The notes beneath the pieces were generated by a model, which was not told where the DNA came from, made no database searches, and saw only the letters and a list, made by a program, of their open reading frames with translations. Of a stretch of DNA of 7,330 bases, positions 1-4,751 are shown in pieces (position 1 is the stretch's first letter; each line of letters begins with the position of its first letter). Location: positions 1 to 7,330 of the forward strand of contig CALCBO010000317.1 of assembly GCA_937897245.1 (NCBI GenBank), given 5' to 3'. The DNA comes from an uncultured Caryophanales bacterium. GTDB taxonomy: Bacteria > Bacillota_I > Bacilli_A > RF39 > UBA660. The position numbers were made by a program, and so were the translations under genes.

Positions 1-418
1 TACCTTGAAATGGACCAGCAATAATTTTAACCTTAGTTCCCTCAGTAAGTTCAGTATCAACATCCATTCTACTAATACCCATGTTACCAAGAATATTATC
101 TACTTCATATGGCTGTAATGGTGTTGGCTTAGCACCCTTACCACTTGATCCAATAAATCCTGTAACGCCTGGAGTATTACGCACAACATACCAAGCTTCA
201 TCAGTCATAACCATTTCAACTAAAATATAACCTGGAAACATTTTCTTAGTTTTTTCTTTGGTAACTCCATCTTTTACTTCTACTACTTTCTCTTCAGGAA
301 TAACAATTCTATGAATATAGTCCTGCATTCCCATAGATTCAGCTCTCATCTCTAATTTTTCTTTTACTTTATTTTCGTGTCCAGAATAAGTATTGACAAC
401 ATACCATTGTTTATCCAT
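1..418 (-). CDS. nusG: Transcription termination/antitermination factor NusG (3' end cut by window)
   Basis: This is the elongation factor that binds RNA polymerase through its N-terminal NGN domain and couples transcription to Rho or the ribosome through its C-terminal KOW domain. The frame is open from ATG at 418 to the window edge, giving 139 codons with no stop. Visible parts: the NGN start QWYVVNTYSGHENKVKEKL (residues 4-22), the conserved FPGYILVEM (61-69), the TPGVTGFIG segment (82-90), and the beginning of the KOW motif, EGTKVKIIAGPFQG (126-139). The rest of the KOW domain, roughly the last 40 residues of a usual 175-180, lies outside. The start is well supported by an AAGGAG ribosome binding site about 8 nt upstream. 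secE ends 15 nt before it, so the two are almost certainly co-transcribed, as in most bacteria. The ribosomal protein operon (rplK) would be expected next. Nothing odd is seen. Confidence 0.97.
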   Translation of the reverse strand, partial: MDKQWYVVNTYSGHENKVKEKLEMRAESMGMQDYIHRIVIPEEKVVEVKDGVTKEKTKKMFPGYILVEMVMTDEAWYVVRNTPGVTGFIGSSGKGAKPTPLQPYEVDNILGNMGISRMDVDTELTEGTKVKIIAGPFQG

Positions 419-433
419 ATCTATAACTCCTTT

Positions 434-748
434 TTAAAATAATGATTGAATAAATGCAAAAATTACATCTATCAAATAAAAGAAAAGTGCACAAAATATA
501 ATAAAAAATATAGTCGCAATAGAATACTTTACCATATCTTTCTTAGATGGCCAATGTACCTTTTTAAATTCCGATTTTACTCCATGACAGAAAATACGAA
601 ATCTTACAAATAAACTTTTCTTCTCTTTTTTCTGTGTATTTTTAACTACTTTTTTTGTAGTTTTCTTTACTTCTTTTTTCTTTTCTTTCTTTTTAATACT
701 TGATGTATTATATTTATCTTCAACAACTTTTTTTCTAACTTCAGCCAT
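434..748 (-). CDS. secE: Preprotein translocase subunit SecE with lysine-rich N-terminal extension
   Basis: SecE is the clamp-like subunit of the SecYEG protein-conducting channel in the cytoplasmic membrane. The 104-residue product has the single-TM type of core: the amphipathic helix and hinge VKSEFKKVHWPSKKDMV (about 57-73), with the conserved K-x-V-x-W-P signature, followed by one membrane span (about 75-98). The first 45 residues are a very lysine-rich, low-complexity extension that the usual ~60-residue Gram-positive SecE lacks. Similar basic tails occur in some mollicute-like lineages. An in-frame GTG at 757 would add three residues, but it lies inside the Shine-Dalgarno sequence AGGTGAGG, so ATG at 748 is chosen. 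It sits 15 nt before nusG and follows a good promoter at 807-835. The usual upstream neighbour rpmG is not present. Confidence 0.95.
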   Translation of the reverse strand: MAEVRKKVVEDKYNTSSIKKKEKKKEVKKTTKKVVKNTQKKEKKSLFVRFRIFCHGVKSEFKKVHWPSKKDMVKYSIATIFFIIFCALFFYLIDVIFAFIQSLF

Positions 749-757
749 TTGCCTCAC
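749..757 (-). promoter_or_regulatory. Ribosome binding site that decides the secE start
   Basis: On the minus strand the bases before ATG 748 read GGGATAGGTGAGGCAA. The AGGTGAGG core lies 3 nt (CAA) from the ATG and contains an in-frame GTG (757). That GTG is part of the ribosome binding site and has no Shine-Dalgarno at proper spacing of its own, so the longer start is rejected. Confidence 0.75.
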
Positions 758-806
758 CTATCCCATTTTTTTCAAAATAAAAACACTTCTATGTGCTTAC
801 ATCAAT

Positions 807-835
807 AAAATAACATATAAGCCTTGAAATGTCAA
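807..835 (-). promoter_or_regulatory. Predicted sigma-A promoter for secE-nusG
   Basis: A perfect -35 TTGACA (835-830) is followed by a 17-nt spacer and a -10 TATTTT (812-807, 4 of 6 matches to TATAAT). The -35 begins just past the stop codon of the upstream unknown gene. The predicted start near 800 leaves a leader of about 50 nt before the secE ATG. This would let secE-nusG be transcribed independently of the upstream cluster. It is read from consensus only, with no experimental support. Confidence 0.6.
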
Positions 836-838
836 CGT

Positions 839-1531
839 TTAAAAAGGAAAAAAGCTAAATATAAATCCAATTATACTAGATATTAATAAAATAAATAGAA
901 TAATTGTTGGTAAAATCAAAGTATTTATAAATGCTTTATCACTTAAGCCATTTATTTGTCTATATATTATATCATTTACCTCATCATTAGTTAAAGCTTG
1001 TTTATCATTACTTTTTTTGTATTGTAAAGATGTTCCATCTTTTTCACCAATTTGTTTTTCTAATTCATTCAAATCACGATTCCTTTTTTCCATAGCATAT
1101 TCACAAAAATATACAGAAGCTCCTCTTTGAATAACACCTCTATAATAAGGGACATCCCCTTTAGGTATAAATTGTGCAAATGAATCAAAATTATCTTTAA
1201 TAAAATCAGGATTTAAATATTTTAAACTATTAGAATAAATACCAATTTGAACCAATGCAGAATGGTATATATCTTCTTGAATCATTTTTCTTCTTTTTGT
1301 GGGATTAGATGATAACTCTAGTAATTTATTGAATTGGATATGATCCAATTGATTATTTAAAATTTGTATTTCGGATGGATAAAACACTTCTATACAATAT
1401 CCATGTTCATGAATATATTTTAGGGTACGATCCATATTTAAAAATAATGAACGTAGTTCTTCATCATCATTATGTCCTAAAAGCCAATTATCCAAAGTAA
1501 TTGAATCTATATCATTAGAAAAAGATTTCAT
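839..1531 (-). CDS. Unknown tail-anchored membrane protein with a degenerate kinase-C-lobe-like stretch
   Basis: I do not recognise this 230-residue protein as a named family. Residues 1-200 are hydrophilic with no signal peptide. Residues 203-228 form one strong hydrophobic span that ends two residues before the stop, so a tail-anchored protein with a cytoplasmic body is likely. Residues 145-185 are charged and helical-looking. Residues 37-58 (LKYIHEHGYCIEVFYPSEIQIL) can be laid without gaps on the kinase catalytic loop, and EDIYHSALVQIG (86-97) resembles the D-x-W/Y-S-x-G helix-F motif. However, the HRD, lysine, asparagine and DFG residues are all replaced, and there is no room for an N-lobe, so any kinase relationship is only a hypothesis and activity is not expected. 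The start is supported by AGGGTGA 4-5 nt before ATG 1531. The gene occupies the place of rpmG between sigH and secE and has its own candidate promoter. Confidence 0.85.
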   Translation of the reverse strand: MKSFSNDIDSITLDNWLLGHNDDEELRSLFLNMDRTLKYIHEHGYCIEVFYPSEIQILNNQLDHIQFNKLLELSSNPTKRRKMIQEDIYHSALVQIGIYSNSLKYLNPDFIKDNFDSFAQFIPKGDVPYYRGVIQRGASVYFCEYAMEKRNRDLNELEKQIGEKDGTSLQYKKSNDKQALTNDEVNDIIYRQINGLSDKAFINTLILPTIILFILLISSIIGFIFSFFPF

Positions 1532-1553
1532 ATCATCACCCTACTCTAATAAT

Positions 1554-1582
1554 ATTTTATCTCAAAAATAAAAAAAAGACAA
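1554..1582 (-). promoter_or_regulatory. Candidate promoter for the unknown tail-anchored gene, overlapping the sigH terminator
   Basis: TTGTCT (1582-1577, 4 of 6 matches to TTGACA), a 17-nt spacer and TAAAAT (1559-1554, 5 of 6 matches to TATAAT) precede the gene that starts at 1531. The -35 is built from the 3' arm of the sigH terminator stem and the spacer holds its T-tract. The predicted start is about 1547, giving a short leader of about 16 nt that begins just before the ribosome binding site. The region is AT-rich, so a chance match is possible. Confidence 0.4.
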
Positions 1583-1597
1583 TTTCTAAAACTGTCT
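1570..1597 (-). terminator. Intrinsic terminator after sigH, sharing bases with its stop codon
   Basis: Minus-strand stem AGACAGTTT (1597-1589), loop TAG (1588-1586), arm AAATTGTCT (1585-1577): nine pairs including one G-U. Eight T residues follow (1577-1570, the first shared with the stem), then A and five more T. The first two stem bases are the last two bases of the sigH TAG stop (1598-1596). The T-tract is in the right place for minus-strand termination. Confidence 0.8.
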
Positions 1598-2183
1598 ATT
1601 TACAGTAATATTTACTTAAAATTTTTTTAAAATATGATTTAGCTTTCCTATTTTTAAACTCTGCAGTACTACTAGGAATATCTAATAATATCCCTATTTC
1701 TCGATAAGAAAAACCATTTATTTTCAATTCAAAAACTGTACTATTTTCAACCGGTAAATCTAATATTACTTTTTTACATAATTTTTCTAACTCTTGAGTT
1801 TCAAATATTTCCTCTACATTTACTTTATCTGAGACACTTGCATCACTTATATCAATAAAAGAATCCATAGGAAGATTATTTTTATCATTAGAAATATTTC
1901 GACAAAAAGTTATTAACGATCTTCTAACACACACATTTACAAATGTATATAATAGTGTTTCTTGCTTATCGTCATATTTTATCAAAGCTCTTTCAAATGC
2001 CATCATTGCTTCTTGTAAGAAATCATCATAATCACAACCATATTTTTTATAAACAGAATAAAATTCATAAGATATCTTCTTCAATAAAGGAAGATATTTA
2101 TTATATAATATACTTCTTGAATAATCATCATTTTCTCTAACCATATAAACAAGTTCATAATCATTATACTGTTTATAATTCAT
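1596..2183 (-). CDS. sigH: Sigma-70 family RNA polymerase sigma factor, divergent SigH-type
   Basis: This is an alternative sigma factor that would direct RNA polymerase to a special promoter class. The 195-residue product carries sigma region 2 (about 8-96), with YDDFLQEAMMAFERALIKYD (52-71) as the core-binding and -10 recognition helix region. After a linker, it carries region 4 (about 130-188), whose helix-turn-helix is around FSYREIGILLDIPSSTAEFKN (158-178). Regions 1 and 3 are missing, as in SigH. Placement directly after rlmB and before secE is the sigH position in Bacilli and is the main reason for the symbol; the sequence itself is quite divergent from Bacillus SigH (218 aa). In SigH lineages the regulon covers competence or early sporulation, and which applies here cannot be seen. 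ATG 2183 is 5 nt after the rlmB stop with a modest GTAGGT ribosome binding site, so translation is probably coupled. Rae1/YacP, normally between the two, is absent. Confidence 0.85.
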   Translation of the reverse strand: MNYKQYNDYELVYMVRENDDYSRSILYNKYLPLLKKISYEFYSVYKKYGCDYDDFLQEAMMAFERALIKYDDKQETLLYTFVNVCVRRSLITFCRNISNDKNNLPMDSFIDISDASVSDKVNVEEIFETQELEKLCKKVILDLPVENSTVFELKINGFSYREIGILLDIPSSTAEFKNRKAKSYFKKILSKYYCK

Positions 2184-2188
2184 AATAC

Positions 2189-2890
2189 CTACTTTCTATT
2201 TCGAATTATTTCATATATCATAATACCTGCTGCAACACTAGCATTTAAACTATTAGTTTTTCCATACATTGGTATTTTTGCTAAGAAATCACATTTTTTA
2301 GCTACTAATTTTGATATTCCACTCCCTTCATTACCAATTACTAATACATTCTTTCCACTATAATCAATCTCACGATAATCCAAGCTATGATTTAATGCTG
2401 TTCCAACAACCCAAAATCCATGTTCTTTTAGCTTATCTATAGTGTTTGCTAAATTAGTAACAGAAACAATTTTTACTTGATTTAATGCTCCTGCACTAGT
2501 CTTCATAACTGTTGCATTTACTTGAACTTGTCTATCTTGAGGAATAATAATAGCCTCAACCCCAGCTGCTTCACAAGTTCGAATAATCGCTCCAAAATTA
2601 CGAGGATCTTCTATATGATCTAACATCACAATAAATGATAGATTATCATCTTCTAATAATTCAAGTAAAGAATAATACTGATAATCCGAAACATCTAGAA
2701 TTATACCTTGATGTAATCCAGAACACAAATGGTCAATTTCTTTTTTTGACACTGAAATAACCGGTAATTTTTTATTTTTCACTAAGTCAATTATTTCTTT
2801 TTCCCTAAAATTATCTTGTAAAAAAACTTTTTTTACTTCTCCTCCACTTTTTAAATAATCTTTCGCCACATTTTTACCATATATTAACAT
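2189..2890 (-). CDS. rlmB: 23S rRNA 2'-O-ribose methyltransferase, TrmH/SpoU (RlmB) family
   Basis: The family uses S-adenosylmethionine to methylate the 2'-OH of a ribose in RNA; RlmB acts on a 23S rRNA guanosine. The 233-residue product has an N-terminal substrate-binding domain (about 1-75, with GLHQGIILDV at 58-67) and a SPOUT knotted domain with all three motifs: DHIEDPRNFGAIIRTCEAAG (91-110, with N98 and R104), VIGNEGSGI (184-192), and IPMYGKTNSLNASVAAG (206-222). These are the SAM-binding and catalytic elements, so the enzyme looks intact. Its length is slightly below the usual 240-250. ATG 2890 follows the mrnC stop by 4 nt, and its ribosome binding site AGGTAGG overlaps the end of mrnC, implying translational coupling. 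The exact target nucleotide is inferred from synteny; a TrmH-type paralogue with another target cannot be excluded. Confidence 0.93.
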   Translation of the reverse strand: MLIYGKNVAKDYLKSGGEVKKVFLQDNFREKEIIDLVKNKKLPVISVSKKEIDHLCSGLHQGIILDVSDYQYYSLLELLEDDNLSFIVMLDHIEDPRNFGAIIRTCEAAGVEAIIIPQDRQVQVNATVMKTSAGALNQVKIVSVTNLANTIDKLKEHGFWVVGTALNHSLDYREIDYSGKNVLVIGNEGSGISKLVAKKCDFLAKIPMYGKTNSLNASVAAGIMIYEIIRNRK

Positions 2891-2894
2891 AAAC

Positions 2895-3266
2895 CTACCT
2901 TAAGATGAATTCCATTATTTCATCTATACTTTCTCTTTTATTACAAATATCTAAATAACCAATCAATGCTTCTAATCCAGTAGCATATTTATAAGTAATA
3001 ATATCACAATTCTTTGGATGAGAAGTAGTCTTATAATTTCTAGCCCTCTTAACTATAGATAATTCTTCTTCTATCAAACAATTATTCTCTATCATTTTCT
3101 TTAAATAATCTGCTTGAGCTACTGCACTAACATAATTTATAGCTTCTTTCTGTAAATCATTAACATTAGCTATACCTTTCATTATTAAATATTTTCTAAC
3201 ATAATCTTCATATATTGTATCTCCCAAATATGCTAGTACTAATACATTAATTTGTAATACATCCAT
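2895..3266 (-). CDS. mrnC: Mini-ribonuclease III (Mini-III), 23S rRNA maturation
   Basis: Mini-III is a dimeric RNase III-fold enzyme without a double-stranded-RNA-binding domain, which trims the 23S rRNA precursor stem in Bacillota. The 123-residue product has the truncated RNase III signature LAYLGDTIYEDYVRKY (11-26), with the metal-binding acidic D16 and nearby E20. It also has the second acidic motif GLEALIGYL (97-105, E99), preceded by the conserved basic segment KRARNYKTTSHPK (73-85). Length is close to the Bacillus enzyme (about 140). ATG 3266 is preceded by GGAGG at a 4-nt gap. It lies between cysS (36 nt upstream, with a weak terminator-like hairpin) and rlmB (4 nt downstream), the standard Bacillota order. 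All key acidic residues are present and nothing suggests loss of activity. Confidence 0.95.
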   Translation of the reverse strand: MDVLQINVLVLAYLGDTIYEDYVRKYLIMKGIANVNDLQKEAINYVSAVAQADYLKKMIENNCLIEEELSIVKRARNYKTTSHPKNCDIITYKYATGLEALIGYLDICNKRESIDEIMEFILR

Positions 3267-3285
3267 AAAACCTCCATCTAATTAT

Positions 3286-3309
3286 AAAAAGATTAGAATA
3301 ATCTAATCT
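3286..3309 (-). terminator. Weak AT-rich terminator or attenuator hairpin after cysS
   Basis: Minus-strand arms AGATTAG (3309-3303) and CTAATCT (3296-3290) pair perfectly over 7 bp around a 6-nt loop and run into five T residues (3290-3286). The 5' arm ends with the TAG stop codon of cysS. The stem is short with only two G-C pairs, so partial read-through into mrnC-rlmB-sigH is likely. Confidence 0.45.
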
Positions 3310-4703
3310 ATAATCTCATAATTAGTTCCTTCTCTAGTATCTATTAACTTAATATTTTTAGCTAATAATTCATCACGAATCTGATCTGCTAACGAAAAAT
3401 CCTTTTTCTTTTTAGCTTCATTTCTCTCTTCTATTTTAGCTAATATATATTTTTCTAACTCTGAATCAATACTCTTTTCTTCTTCAACTAATAAATCTAA
3501 AGATAACACTGAATCAAATTCTTCAATTATTTTTCTCTTAGTACTATCATTTACCATATTATCTTTTAATAAATCATATAAAACCGTTAACATATATGAA
3601 GTATTTAAATCTGATTCAATAGCCTCACTAAACTTCTTATGATATTCCACACATTTCTCTTCTTGAATATCTCCTACATCTTCCAACAAAAAAATCTTCT
3701 TACGTAATTTCTTTAAAGCATTCCGAGCTCCATCTAATGAATCATAAGTAAAGACAAGTGAATTACGATAATGACTATTTAGACAAAAGAATCTATAATC
3801 AAGCGGAGAATACCCCTTATCTATCAATAAAGAAACAGTTAAAAACTCTCCTTTAGATTTACTCATTTTTCCACTTTCATCATTTAAGTGTGCTCCATGA
3901 CACCAATAACGACACCATTGATGACCTAAAAACGCTTCGCTCTGAGCTATCTCATTTGAATGATGAGGAAATATATTATCTACCCCTCCACAATGAATAT
4001 CTAAATGCTCTCCAAAAATCTTATAAGAAATACCTGAACACTCTATATGCCATCCCGGATAACCTACACCCCAAGGAGAATCCCATTTCATAATTTGATT
4101 TTCAAACTTAGATAAAGTAAACCATAAAACAAAATCAGCTGGATTTCTTTTATGAACATCTTCTTCTACTGTATCACGTACGCCAACTTTTAAATCATCT
4201 GGATTCTTTCCTGATAATTGATAATAATTATTAGCTTTACTTATATCAAAATAAACATTTCCTCCAGATAAATAAGCATAATCTTCTTCAATCATCTTCT
4301 CTATCATTTTAATATATATATCAATATTATCACTAGCTTTTTCAATAATACTTGGAACTTTTATATTTAATAATCTCATATCATTCAAAAAAGCTTCAGT
4401 ATAAAAATCAGCTATTTCATAAACACTTTTTCCCTCACGCTTAGCACCTTTAGCCATTTTGTCTTCCCCAGTATCAGCATCACTAGTTAAATGACCAACA
4501 TCAGTTATATTCATAGCTCTTTCTATATCATATCCTAAATATCCTAAACCCTTTTCTAATATATCTTCAAAAATATAAGTACGTAAATTACCTATATGAG
4601 CAAAATGATATACAGTAGGTCCACAAGTATAAATCTTAACTTTGTTTTCTTCATAAGGAATAAACTCTTCTATCTTTTTTGATAAAGTATTATAAATCTT
4701 CAT
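3303..4703 (-). CDS. cysS: Cysteinyl-tRNA synthetase
   Basis: This class Ia synthetase charges tRNA-Cys with cysteine in the cytoplasm. The 466-residue product is of normal length. The zinc-site ligands are C27 (in IYTCGPTVYHFAHIGN), C222 (GWHIECSG), H247 (FPHHSNE) and E251, with the same C-25-H-4-E spacing as the E. coli enzyme. The HIGH motif is HIGN (36-39), KMSKS is at 279-283, and a C-terminal anticodon-binding region (about 350-466) is present, so it should be active. An in-frame GTG at 4718 would add five residues but overlaps the AGGTGA ribosome binding site. ATG 4703 gives MKIYNTL, which matches the usual CysS start. clpC ends 48 nt upstream; gltX and cysE, common neighbours in Bacillus, are not here. 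No T-box leader fits in the short gap, so no cysteine-specific control is visible. Confidence 0.97.
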   Translation of the reverse strand: MKIYNTLSKKIEEFIPYEENKVKIYTCGPTVYHFAHIGNLRTYIFEDILEKGLGYLGYDIERAMNITDVGHLTSDADTGEDKMAKGAKREGKSVYEIADFYTEAFLNDMRLLNIKVPSIIEKASDNIDIYIKMIEKMIEEDYAYLSGGNVYFDISKANNYYQLSGKNPDDLKVGVRDTVEEDVHKRNPADFVLWFTLSKFENQIMKWDSPWGVGYPGWHIECSGISYKIFGEHLDIHCGGVDNIFPHHSNEIAQSEAFLGHQWCRYWCHGAHLNDESGKMSKSKGEFLTVSLLIDKGYSPLDYRFFCLNSHYRNSLVFTYDSLDGARNALKKLRKKIFLLEDVGDIQEEKCVEYHKKFSEAIESDLNTSYMLTVLYDLLKDNMVNDSTKRKIIEEFDSVLSLDLLVEEEKSIDSELEKYILAKIEERNEAKKKKDFSLADQIRDELLAKNIKLIDTREGTNYEIID

Positions 4704-4707
4704 AAAA

Positions 4708-4718
4708 TCACCTACCAC
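4708..4718 (-). promoter_or_regulatory. Ribosome binding site that decides the cysS start
   Basis: Minus-strand GTGGTAGGTGATTTT precedes ATG 4703. AGGTGA (4713-4708) sits 4 nt from the ATG. The in-frame GTG at 4718 has no Shine-Dalgarno of its own, and starting there would add residues before the conserved KIYNTL beginning. Confidence 0.7.
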
Positions 4719-4751
4719 TGCTATTATATACCAAAGAAGAAAAAAAATATA

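Noticed and set aside
779..797. Small hairpin AGCAC-ATAGAA-GTGTT followed by T residues before secE, a possible terminator of the unknown gene
   Set aside because: Only five pairs with one G-U, and it lies downstream of the predicted secE promoter, where a terminator would cut the secE transcript; kept only as a possible leader hairpin.
749..838. Possible tiny rpmG or a tRNA between secE and the unknown gene
   Set aside because: The gap is only 90 bases, has no zinc-ribbon Cys pairs in any frame and no tRNA cloverleaf or GTTCGA-like T arm.
1943..2140. Plus-strand open frame of 65 codons inside sigH
   Set aside because: Antisense shadow of sigma region 2; no domain and low-complexity composition.
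3281..3286. Perfect -10 TATAAT upstream of mrnC
   Set aside because: No -35 at 16-18 nt, and the predicted start would fall inside the ribosome binding site; more simply explained as part of the T-rich tail of the cysS hairpin.
3890..4093. Plus-strand open frame of 67 codons inside cysS
   Set aside because: It lies wholly within the well-supported cysS gene on the other strand, has no recognisable domain and no convincing ribosome binding site; it is a shadow frame.
4723..4728. Perfect -10 TATAAT upstream of cysS
   Set aside because: The hexamer at 17 nt upstream (TATATT) matches TTGACA poorly and there is no TGn extension, so in this AT-rich gap it is not enough for a promoter call, though a weak cysS promoter is possible.
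4719..4751. T-rich tract after clpC considered as an intrinsic terminator
   Set aside because: A run of eight T is present but no stem of useful length precedes it.
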